The notes below the pieces were generated by a model. That model did not search any database. It saw nothing but the letters and a program-made list of their open reading frames with translations, and was not told the DNA's origin. Below, piece by piece: positions 1-7,957 of a DNA stretch of 38,154 nt. The DNA is from an uncultured Lachnospiraceae bacterium (lineage in GTDB: Bacteria > Bacillota > Clostridia > Lachnospirales > Lachnospiraceae). Location of the stretch: the NCBI GenBank assembly GCA_947631685.1, contig CANRMI010000004.1:87439-125592 (forward strand), read 5' to 3'. Each line of letters opens with the position of its first letter. Position 1 is the first letter of the stretch. Both the position numbers and the translations under genes were made by a program.

Positions 1-2151
1 GCCGCGGCCGCCCAGCACATAGGAGGGGCGCACCATAACCGGATAGCCGATCTTGCCGGCAATGGCCAGAGCATCTTCCACGGTCGTGGCCATGCCGGAT
101 TCGGGCATGGGGATTCCCAGCTTTTCCATTATGTTCCGGAAACGGTCTCTGTCCTCCGCCAGATCGATAACGGAAGGAGAGGTGCCCAGGATCCTGACGC
201 CGTTCTTTTCCAGATCGGCCGCCAGATTTAAGGGCGTCTGTCCGCCGAACTGGGCGATGACGCCCAAAGGCTGCTCCTTTTTGTAAATGCTTAAAACGTC
301 CTCCAGAGTCAGCGGCTCGAAATACAGCTTGTCGGAGGTATCGTAATCTGTGGAAACCGTTTCGGGGTTGCAGTTGACGATAATGGTCTCAAAGCCCAGC
401 TTCTTTAAAGCCAGGGAAGCATGGACGCAGCAGTAGTCAAATTCGATGCCCTGTCCGATACGGTTGGGACCGCCGCCCAGGATCATGACCTTGGGCTTTT
501 CATTCCTGACCGGATTTTTGTCAGGCGCGTTGTAGGTGGAGAAGTAGTAAGCGCTGTCCTGGGTACCGCTGACATGTACGCCCTCCCAGGCTTCCTCCAC
601 GCCCAGGGCCAGCCTGCGGCTGCGGATGTCGTCCTCCGGTATTTCCAGGATCTGGCTCAGGTATTTGTCGGAGAAGCCGTCTTTCTTCGCCGCGATCAGA
701 AGAGCGTCCGAAGGCAGGGAGCCTTTGGACTTTAAAAGGGTTTCCTCTTCTTCTACCAGTTCTTTCATCTGCTCGATAAACCAGTTCTTCACATGGGTAA
801 GTTTGTGGATCTCTTCCACGGAAGCGCCCTTGCGCAGCGCCTCATACATGATGAAATGACGCTCGCTGGAAGGGGTGATCAGCAGCTTGAGCAGGGCCTC
901 TTTAGAGAGGGTGCCGAAGTTTTTGGCGCCGCCCAGTCCGTAGCGGCCGGTTTCCAGGGAGCGGATAGCTTTCTGAAACGCCTCCTTGTAGGTCTTGCCG
1001 ATGCTCATGACCTCGCCTACGGCTCTCATCTGGGTGCCGAGCTTGTCCTCCACGCCTTTAAATTTCTCAAATGCCCAGCGGGCAAATTTGATCACCACAT
1101 AGTCGCCGTCCGGTACGTACTGATCCAGTGTACCGTATTTGCCGCAGGGGATTTCCTTTAAAGTCAGGCCGGAGGCCAGCATGGCGGATACCAGCGCGAT
1201 AGGGAAGCCGGTAGCCTTGGAAGCCAGCGCGGAAGAGCGGGAGGTACGGGGATTGATCTCAATGACTACGATGCGGTCGCTCTTGGGATCGTGGGCAAAC
1301 TGCACATTGGTGCCGCCGATGACCTGTACGGATTCTACAATGCGGTAAGCCTGCTCCTGCAGCCGCTTCTGGGTAGCTTCGGAAATAGTCAGCATGGGGG
1401 CGGAACAGAAGGAATCTCCCGTATGGACGCCCATGGGATCGATGTTTTCAATAAAGCAGACGGTGATCATGTTGTTGTCTTTGTCACGGACCACCTCCAG
1501 CTCCAGCTCTTCCCAGCCCAGTACGGATTCCTCCACCAGAACCTGGCCTACCAGACTGGCCTGAAGGCCCCTGGCGCAGACGGTCTGCAGCTCCTCCCGG
1601 TTATAGACCAGACCGCCGCCGGCGCCGCCCATGGTGTACGCGGGACGCAGTACCACGGGATAGCCCAGCTTATCCGCAATGTCCAGGGCTTCTTCCACGC
1701 TGTAGGCCACCTCGCTGCGGGCCATTTCAATTCCCAGGGCGTTCATGGCATTCTTAAATTCGATGCGGTCCTCCCCGCGTTCAATGGCGTCTGTCTGTAC
1801 GCCGATAACCTTTACGTTGTATTTGTCCAAAATGCCTGCTTTGTTCAATTCCGCGCAAAGATTTAAGCCGGACTGCCCGCCTAAGTTGGGCAGCAGGGCG
1901 TCGGGGCGCTCTTTGGCGATGATCTGTTCCAGTCTGCGGACATTTAAAGGCTCAATGTAAGTAACGTCCGCGATCTCGGGATCCGTCATGATGGTGGCAG
2001 GGTTGGAGTTGACCAGTACGATTTCATAGCCCAGTTTGCGCAGGGCTTTACACGCCTGCGTACCGGAATAGTCGAACTCACATGCCTGTCCGATGATGAT
2101 GGGACCGGAGCCGATAATGAGCACTTTATGAATATCTGTTCTCTTTGGCAT
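1..2151 (-). CDS. carB: Carbamoyl-phosphate synthase large subunit, N-terminal two thirds (runs off the window)
   Basis: CarB makes carbamoyl phosphate from ammonia (delivered by CarA from glutamine), bicarbonate and two ATP, for pyrimidine and arginine synthesis in the cytoplasm. The reverse strand reads MPKRTDIHKVLIIGSGPIII and continues open for 717 codons to the window edge; the family is about 1070 residues, so the C-terminal third is missing. The first ATP-grasp domain (about 1-400) carries the ATP-grasp signature YTMGGAGGG and the glycine-rich start. The oligomerisation region follows, and the second Rossmann start (MILGGGPNRIGQGIEFDY) opens the second synthase half. The ATG at 2151 is preceded by AGGAGG at 2162-2167. 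No carA precedes it on this strand, so carA must be elsewhere or downstream. The gene is divergent from the signalling cluster on the right. Confidence 0.97.
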   Translation of the reverse strand, partial: MPKRTDIHKVLIIGSGPIIIGQACEFDYSGTQACKALRKLGYEIVLVNSNPATIMTDPEIADVTYIEPLNVRRLEQIIAKERPDALLPNLGGQSGLNLCAELNKAGILDKYNVKVIGVQTDAIERGEDRIEFKNAMNALGIEMARSEVAYSVEEALDIADKLGYPVVLRPAYTMGGAGGGLVYNREELQTVCARGLQASLVGQVLVEESVLGWEELELEVVRDKDNNMITVCFIENIDPMGVHTGDSFCSAPMLTISEATQKRLQEQAYRIVESVQVIGGTNVQFAHDPKSDRIVVIEINPRTSRSSALASKATGFPIALVSAMLASGLTLKEIPCGKYGTLDQYVPDGDYVVIKFARWAFEKFKGVEDKLGTQMRAVGEVMSIGKTYKEAFQKAIRSLETGRYGLGGAKNFGTLSKEALLKLLITPSSERHFIMYEALRKGASVEEIHKLTHVKNWFIEQMKELVEEEETLLKSKGSLPSDALLIAAKKDGFSDKYLSQILEIPEDDIRSRRLALGVEEAWEGVHVSGTQDSAYYFSTYNAPDKNPVRNEKPKVMILGGGPNRIGQGIEFDYCCVHASLALKKLGFETIIVNCNPETVSTDYDTSDKLYFEPLTLEDVLSIYKKEQPLGVIAQFGGQTPLNLAADLEKNGVRILGTSPSVIDLAEDRDRFRNIMEKLGIPMPESGMATTVEDALAIAGKIGYPVMVRPSYVLGGRG

Positions 2152-2186
2152 TCGTATCTATCCTCCTGTTTGTTTTCCTTCTTTTC

Positions 2187-2214
2187 ATTATATAGAAAAT
2201 CAAAGAAATCACAA
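2187..2214 (-). promoter_or_regulatory. Promoter of carB
   Basis: On the minus strand, TTGTGA (2209-2214) and a perfect TATAAT (2187-2192) are separated by 16 nt. The predicted transcript start lies about 30 nt upstream of the carB ATG. That leaves a leader too short for an attenuator or a PyrR-type terminator, so the usual leader-based pyrimidine control is not visible here. Confidence 0.7.
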
Positions 2215-2281
2215 GGGCTTTTACAAAATAATTTTTGCCGGGAAGGTACAGAAACTGCTTTTCTTGGAGAGGTCTTTATGC

Positions 2282-2287
2282 TATACT
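2282..2287 (+). promoter_or_regulatory. Possible -10 element for the signalling cluster
   Basis: TATACT lies about 50 nt upstream of the first gene of the plus-strand cluster, in the 187-nt divergent gap with carB. No good -35 sequence stands 16-18 nt upstream, so this promoter is weak or needs an activator. It is the best candidate I can see for transcription of the run of genes that ends at the terminator near 14.75 kb. Confidence 0.3.
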
Positions 2288-2338
2288 TAACATGAAAAAA
2301 TATGGAATAAGGGGATATATCACACAAAGGGGACAGAC

Positions 2339-2713
2339 ATGAAACGTATTTTACTGGTAGATGACAGCCCGATACAGCTGCGGATATTGGAAGTGCTTCT
2401 GCGTGACAGGTACGAGGTGCAGATGTCCACCTCCGGCGCGGAGGCGGTCCGTTACGCGAAGAAAACACATCCCGACCTGATCCTGCTGGATTATGATATG
2501 CCGATCCAAAGCGGGAAAGAAACCTTTGAACAGCTCCAGGCCATGGAAGAGACAAAGGACATTCCGGTGGTTTTCTTAACGGGAGTGCAGGAAAAAGAGG
2601 TTGTGGCGGAAGTGTTGAAACTGCGGCCCAAGGGGTATCTGCTCAAGCCTGTCAAGCAGGATCTGTTGTTTGAAACGATAATGGACATACTGGCGGCTGA
2701 CGGTCACGTTTGA
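2339..2713 (+). CDS. Stand-alone response regulator receiver (single REC domain)
   Basis: A CheY-like receiver of 124 residues with nothing attached. The phosphoacceptor site is complete: acidic pair D8-D9, phosphorylatable D51 (LLDYDMP), T81 (FLTG) and K103 (LLKPV). With no output domain it must act through protein contact or pass phosphate on to a histidine phosphotransfer domain. The kinase 31 nt downstream has an Hpt domain, which makes it an obvious partner. A purine-rich AAAGGGG site lies shortly before the ATG. It is probably the first gene of a long transcription unit of hybrid kinases. Family and fold are certain; the partner is inferred. Confidence 0.92.
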   Translation: MKRILLVDDSPIQLRILEVLLRDRYEVQMSTSGAEAVRYAKKTHPDLILLDYDMPIQSGKETFEQLQAMEETKDIPVVFLTGVQEKEVVAEVLKLRPKGYLLKPVKQDLLFETIMDILAADGHV

Positions 2714-2744
2714 GGAAGCGGAACAAACGGAATAGGAGGACAGG

Positions 2745-5237
2745 GTGCAGGAGGAAAGATTACAGGCGAAAACCCAGGCCGGTATAGAGGGTTTTCTGCT
2801 GTTGTTTTATTTTATTTGCGATGTTGCCATGACGGTGATCTCCATAAGATTCGGCTGGCCGGCTTGGGTTGCCCTGCTTACGGACGTGGGGTGGTTCTTC
2901 GGCCTGGTCTTGTATTGCGCCAAAGTAGAGACTTACACGTTTCGGGCCTATGTGACGACCTGCCTGATGCTCATGGGGGTGATCCTCTGGTCCATATACG
3001 CGGGCAGCTTTTCTATGACCGCTCCGGTGCTTTCCATGCTGGCGGTGATGCTGGTATTCTATGGCATTTCCCAGCTGACCTACATCCTTTTTGCGGTGAC
3101 GGTCTTTCTGGGACTGTACCATGTGCTGATACAGAAAACGGAGGATCTGGCCTCCGGGGAGAAGATCCTGCAGACGGCGCTGGAGATCTTTTCCGTTTTT
3201 TTCATAGAATACATTGTATATATTTTAAACAAGATGCGTATGGAGGGGGTAGCCAGACAGAAGGAGATGATCAATTCCCTGAAGGAGGCACAGCGGAGCA
3301 AGGACGACTTTATGGCAAATGTGAGCCATGAGATCCGCACGCCCATCAATACCATCTGCGGGATGAGCGAGATCATACTGCGGGAAGAACTGCCCAGGCA
3401 GGTGCGGGAGGATGTCTTCAGTATGCAGGCGGCCGGCCGCAGTCTCCAGTCCATTGTCAGCGATGTACTGGATTTTACGGAGATGCAGACCGGTAAAATG
3501 GAGCTGATGGAGGAAACCTACAATATCACTTCCACCATCAACGACGTGATCAATATGTCCATGGCCCGCAAGAATGAAAAAGAGATCGATCTGATCGTGG
3601 ACTGCGACGCGGATCTGCCCAGCGGGCTGATCGGAGACGAACAGAAGATCCGGCGGGTGATCATGAACCTGGTGAACAACGCGCTGAAATTTACAGTGGA
3701 GGGCTGCGTCACGATCGTGATCGGCGCCAGAAAGACCGATTACGGGATCAATCTGATCGTGCGCGTCAAGGATACGGGTATCGGAATGAAAAAGGAAAGC
3801 CTGGAGAGGCTCTTTACCAGCTTCAATCAGGTGGATACCAGACGCGACAGGAAGGAAGCCGGCATCGGGCTGGGACTGGCCATTTCCCAGGCGCTGGTGG
3901 AGAGAATGGGGGGCTTTATCACCGTCTCCAGTGAATTCGGACGGGGCAGCGAGATACAGTTCGTGATCCCCCAGAAGGTGGCGGACGCAACGCCTATCGC
4001 TGCCGTAAGGGACAGGGAAAAGGTGAACGTGGCGATATATGTGGACATGGAAAGATACGACCGTCCCGAAGTGCGGGAAGCCTACGGGCAGGTCATCTAC
4101 CATATGATCTCCCAGTTGAGGGTGCGCTGTCATGTCTGCCAGAATCTGCCGGAATTGAAGAGAAGAGCGGAAAGGGAAACCTTTACCCACGTGTTCATCA
4201 GCATAGAGGAGTACGAAGAGGATCGGACTTATTTTGATGAACTGTCCCTGAGCGCAAGAGTGATAGCGGTGATCGAGCGCTTCAACGACGGCAGGGTACT
4301 GAGCGAGAGGATACAAAGGCTCTACAAGCCTTTCTTTATCCTGCCTGTGGTAATGGCGTTGAACGACGAGAAAATGGTGCAGGGCACGGATACCGGCAGT
4401 TATTGTCAGGGGAAGTTTACCGCACCGGAAGCCACCGTGCTGGTGGTGGATGACAACCTGATGAATATCCGGGTGCTGGAGGGATTGCTGCAGCCCTATC
4501 AGATCCAGGTATCCATAGCCTCGAGCGGCGGGGAAGCTTTGGAGAAGATCGAAAGCATGAGCTATGATGTGGTCTTTATGGACCATATGATGCCGGAAAT
4601 GGACGGTGTGGAAACCCTGCAGAGGATCCGCCGCAAGCAGGGCAGCTATTTTAAGAAGCTTCCTGTGGTAGCGGTGACGGCAAATGCCGTGGGAGGCATG
4701 AGGGAGGTTTTCTTAAATGAGGGATTTCAGGATTTTATCCCGAAACCCATTGAGATCTCGGTGCTGGAGAGAGTGCTGCGGCGGGTGCTTCCCCAGGAAA
4801 AACTGATTCCCATAAAGGAGGAGGCGGACGAAGAGCCGGACAAAGAACAGAAAGAGGAAGCGGGAGGCAGGCTTTCTGCCCACACGGAGCTTCCCATAGA
4901 GGACTTCGATGAGCAGGAGGGGCTGGCTTACTGCGGCACGATAAAAGATTACATAGAGATCCTGCAGCTCATCTTCCGCAACGGACAGAACGACCGCAGT
5001 CAGATCGAAAGCTTTTACCAGGCGGAGAACTGGAAGGATTACGCCACTTTGGTACACGCCGTAAAGAGTACCATGCTCAGCGTGGGAGTGGGCGGGCTCG
5101 CCCATATGGCCAAGGAACTGGAGCTGGCCGGAAAACGGGGCGACGCGGACTTTATCCGGGAACACCACCCCGCTTTCATGGAGGAATATGAAAGGATTTT
5201 GGAACTGTTAAAGCAAAGCAGAACGATCAATCCATAA
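2745..5237 (+). CDS. Membrane hybrid sensor histidine kinase (6TM-HisKA-HATPase-REC-Hpt)
   Basis: An 830-residue hybrid kinase. About six hydrophobic helices fill residues 15-165 with no large extracellular domain. HisKA follows with phosphoacceptor H195 (NVSHEIRTP). HATPase_c shows the N box (308-316), DTGIGM (343-348) and GIGLGLA (373-379). Residues 425-545 look like a degenerate receiver. A full receiver follows with D569-D570, D613 (FMDHMMP) and K667, then a C-terminal Hpt domain with H771 (HAVKS). This is a complete ArcB/BarA-like internal phosphorelay. The start is GTG at 2745 with AGGAGG at 2734-2739; no ATG sits as well. The next kinase starts 20 nt after its stop, so they are probably co-transcribed. 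The signal is unknown, probably sensed within or near the membrane. Confidence 0.93.
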   Translation: MQEERLQAKTQAGIEGFLLLFYFICDVAMTVISIRFGWPAWVALLTDVGWFFGLVLYCAKVETYTFRAYVTTCLMLMGVILWSIYAGSFSMTAPVLSMLAVMLVFYGISQLTYILFAVTVFLGLYHVLIQKTEDLASGEKILQTALEIFSVFFIEYIVYILNKMRMEGVARQKEMINSLKEAQRSKDDFMANVSHEIRTPINTICGMSEIILREELPRQVREDVFSMQAAGRSLQSIVSDVLDFTEMQTGKMELMEETYNITSTINDVINMSMARKNEKEIDLIVDCDADLPSGLIGDEQKIRRVIMNLVNNALKFTVEGCVTIVIGARKTDYGINLIVRVKDTGIGMKKESLERLFTSFNQVDTRRDRKEAGIGLGLAISQALVERMGGFITVSSEFGRGSEIQFVIPQKVADATPIAAVRDREKVNVAIYVDMERYDRPEVREAYGQVIYHMISQLRVRCHVCQNLPELKRRAERETFTHVFISIEEYEEDRTYFDELSLSARVIAVIERFNDGRVLSERIQRLYKPFFILPVVMALNDEKMVQGTDTGSYCQGKFTAPEATVLVVDDNLMNIRVLEGLLQPYQIQVSIASSGGEALEKIESMSYDVVFMDHMMPEMDGVETLQRIRRKQGSYFKKLPVVAVTANAVGGMREVFLNEGFQDFIPKPIEISVLERVLRRVLPQEKLIPIKEEADEEPDKEQKEEAGGRLSAHTELPIEDFDEQEGLAYCGTIKDYIEILQLIFRNGQNDRSQIESFYQAENWKDYATLVHAVKSTMLSVGVGGLAHMAKELELAGKRGDADFIREHHPAFMEEYERILELLKQSRTINP

Positions 5238-5257
5238 AAGAGACAGGATCAAGGGAC

Positions 5258-7954
5258 ATGCTGGAGAAGATTAAAAACATACTTTATAAAGGAACCATGG
5301 ATATAAGGGAAAGACTTTTCAGGCTCATCCTGCTGACGGGGCTGGCTGTTTCCGTGATTGCCATTATAGCGGGACTGGCACTGGAAAATCCGTTGATAAA
5401 CGCGCTTCCCGTGTTTGCGCTCTTACTTGTCATACTGGCGGCCATGGTGGCTACTTTCAAATATCACAAGGTGGACTTTGCTACCACGATATTCGCCGTC
5501 TTTGTTATCTGCGGAATATTTCCGTTTGTGTTCTTTTCCAGCGGAGGTATTGAAAGCGGCGCTACAGTCTGGTTTGTATTGGGACTGCTCTATATTTTCA
5601 TCATGTTCCGGGGAAAAAGACTGGTCGCGTTTTTGGTCATTACGCTGGCTGTGGATACGGGTACTTATATCTTTGCCTACTTCCATTCCGACCTGATCAA
5701 TCCCTTAGGCTCCGAAGTCGCCGTATACTACGACTCCCTCTTTGCGGTAGTGAGTGTCAGTGTGGCGGTGGGACTCATTATGCGGTTTCAACTGCTGGCT
5801 TATGAGCAGGAGCGGGAGAGGACCGTGGCGCAGAAGGAAGAAATCGAAAGGATAGGCAGATCCAAGGATGCCTTTTTTGCCAACATGAGCCATGAGATCC
5901 GCACACCAATCAGCGCCATCATCGGCCTGAATGAAATGATACTGCGGGAGGATATTTCGGAGGAAGTGGCGGAGGACGCCCTCAGAGTCAGGAGCGCCAG
6001 TAAGATCTTATTGAACCTGATCAATGATATTTTGGACTTTTCCCAGATCGAAAGCGACAGAATGGTGATCGTGCCCGCGGAATACCGCACCCAGGAGCTT
6101 TTTGATGATGTGGTGGGGCTTTTGCAGACCCGTATCAGTGAGAAAAACCTGGAATTTCGTGTCAATATTGACAGCGATCTGCCCAGTGTACTCCTGGGGG
6201 ATGAAATGCGCATCCGGCAGATATTGTTCAATCTGCTGACCAACGCGGCAAAATATACCCAGGAGGGCTCCGTTTCCCTGTCGGTGCAGGGAGAGGCCCT
6301 GCCTGACGGAAAAGAGAGACTGATGATTTCCGTGTCCGATACGGGCATCGGTATCCGGAAAGAGGATCTGGCCTCCCTCTATGATTATTTCAAGAGAGTG
6401 GATCGGGAGAAAAACCGGAAGATAGAGGGCAGTGGATTGGGGCTTACCATTACCAAACAGCTGGTCAGTTTAATGGGAGGCACGATCACGGTAGACAGTA
6501 TTTACCGGCAGGGCTCCGTATTTACCGTAACCTTAGAGCAGCCCATTGTGGACGCGAAGCCTATCGGGGATGTGAACTATCTGCGTAAACTGCACAGCAG
6601 GGAGCACATACACTATAAGCAGAGTTTTGAAGCGCCCATGGCCAAGATTCTGGTGGTGGATGACAACGAAACCAATCTGCTGGTTATCAGCAAGCTGCTT
6701 AGGGCCACAAAGGTACAGGTCGAAACGGCAAGGAGCGGGGAAGAGTGCCTGGAAATGGTGAAGAAAAAGGTGTACCATGCCATTCTCTTAGACAGCATGA
6801 TGCCCGGAATGGACGGAGAAACCGCCATGAAGGCCATTCGGAAACAGGAGAGCGGCGGCCGGCGCCAGACTCCCGTGATCGTGGTGACGGCCAACGCGGC
6901 CGCAGCCGATAAGCAGAAGTATCTGGAAGAAGGTTTTGACGGGTACATTTCCAAACCCATTGACGGCAGGCTGCTGGAAGCGGAGATATTAAAATTCCTG
7001 CCGGAAGGGCTGATCGAATATCGTATCAACGAGGAAGAACACGATACCGCGGCAGCCGGATCGGTACTGCACCGCAAAAAGAAGAAAATACAGCTTTCTA
7101 CCGACTGCATCAGCGATTTGTCCAAAGAGTATCTGGAGCAGTACGATATAAAGATCATATATTCCTATATAGAAACGGAGCAGGGGACTTTCCGGGATAC
7201 GGCGGAAATAGATTCCGACAATCTCCAGCGCTATCTGTCCGATCCCGAGCACAAGGCTCTGGCGGTCAGCGCTACGGTGGAAGAGTTTGAAACCTTTTAT
7301 GCGGGGGCGCTGGCAGAGGCCGAGGACCTGATCCATATATCCATGGCTTCCGGACCGGGCGGCAGCTGCCGCAACGCCATGCAGGCGGCGGAAGGCTTTG
7401 ACCATGTGCACGTTATCAACGCCGGACATATTTCCTGCGGGGAAGGCTTGCTGGTGCTGGCCGCGGGAGAACTGCTGCGAAACGGCGTGAACCAGGTGGA
7501 TGAACTGTGCAGGGAACTGGATATTTTGAAGAAACGGATTGAAACCACTTTCCTCATGCCCAATATCTACAGCTATGCTAGGAGCGGACACGGCAGAAAG
7601 GGAATCAATTCCCTGTTTGAAATTCTGAATCTTTATCCTGTGGTGAAAATGAAAAATGACGACACCAGGATAACAGGCTTCCGCACGGGCAATCTGGAAA
7701 AGGCCAGGAAAAATTTTGTCCGCAGCCTGCTGCGCAGGAGGAAAAAGATAGATCCCCGGGTTGTGTATATTTCCCACGCCAGCTGTACCCTGAAACAGCA
7801 GGAAGAGGTAGTGAATGAGGTGCTGAAATACGTTCCTTTCAAAAAGGTGGTCGTGACCAGAGCCTCCGTGTCCTGCTCCAGCAACGGAGGACTGGGGACC
7901 ATTGGGATCGCGTATATGACCAAGGCGGAAGAAAAGGAAGCGGAAAAGTTTTAA
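5258..7954 (+). CDS. Hybrid sensor histidine kinase with C-terminal DegV (fatty-acid-binding-type) domain
   Basis: An 898-residue fusion. Hydrophobic helices occupy about 20-180. HisKA has H212 (NMSHEIRTP), HATPase_c has DTGIGI (361-366) and GSGLGL (391-396), and the receiver has D468-D469, D512 (LLDSMMP) and K566. From about 608 to 890 the protein is a DegV/FakB-like domain: IQLSTDCISDLSKE at its start, the SGPGG turn (698-702), and NGGLGTIGIAYM near the end, matching the family's glycine-rich C-terminal motif. DegV/FakB proteins bind a fatty acid, and FakB presents it to the kinase FakA. Here the domain replaces the usual Hpt or output module. By eye, some carboxylate-binding positions are changed (FakB Thr to Ala670, His to Asn876). 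The stop is 3 nt before the SulP gene, so coupling is likely. A ligand-sensing role is inferred. Confidence 0.88.
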   Translation: MLEKIKNILYKGTMDIRERLFRLILLTGLAVSVIAIIAGLALENPLINALPVFALLLVILAAMVATFKYHKVDFATTIFAVFVICGIFPFVFFSSGGIESGATVWFVLGLLYIFIMFRGKRLVAFLVITLAVDTGTYIFAYFHSDLINPLGSEVAVYYDSLFAVVSVSVAVGLIMRFQLLAYEQERERTVAQKEEIERIGRSKDAFFANMSHEIRTPISAIIGLNEMILREDISEEVAEDALRVRSASKILLNLINDILDFSQIESDRMVIVPAEYRTQELFDDVVGLLQTRISEKNLEFRVNIDSDLPSVLLGDEMRIRQILFNLLTNAAKYTQEGSVSLSVQGEALPDGKERLMISVSDTGIGIRKEDLASLYDYFKRVDREKNRKIEGSGLGLTITKQLVSLMGGTITVDSIYRQGSVFTVTLEQPIVDAKPIGDVNYLRKLHSREHIHYKQSFEAPMAKILVVDDNETNLLVISKLLRATKVQVETARSGEECLEMVKKKVYHAILLDSMMPGMDGETAMKAIRKQESGGRRQTPVIVVTANAAAADKQKYLEEGFDGYISKPIDGRLLEAEILKFLPEGLIEYRINEEEHDTAAAGSVLHRKKKKIQLSTDCISDLSKEYLEQYDIKIIYSYIETEQGTFRDTAEIDSDNLQRYLSDPEHKALAVSATVEEFETFYAGALAEAEDLIHISMASGPGGSCRNAMQAAEGFDHVHVINAGHISCGEGLLVLAAGELLRNGVNQVDELCRELDILKKRIETTFLMPNIYSYARSGHGRKGINSLFEILNLYPVVKMKNDDTRITGFRTGNLEKARKNFVRSLLRRRKKIDPRVVYISHASCTLKQQEEVVNEVLKYVPFKKVVVTRASVSCSSNGGLGTIGIAYMTKAEEKEAEKF

Positions 7955-7957
7955 GAG

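Noticed and set aside
421..1866. Several plus-strand frames across the carB region
   Set aside because: All are antisense to the conserved carB frame.
3225..4586. Long open frame antisense to kinase 1 (over 450 codons)
   Set aside because: It lies entirely opposite a clear kinase gene and arises from codon bias; its translation is His-rich with no recognisable domain and no ribosome site.
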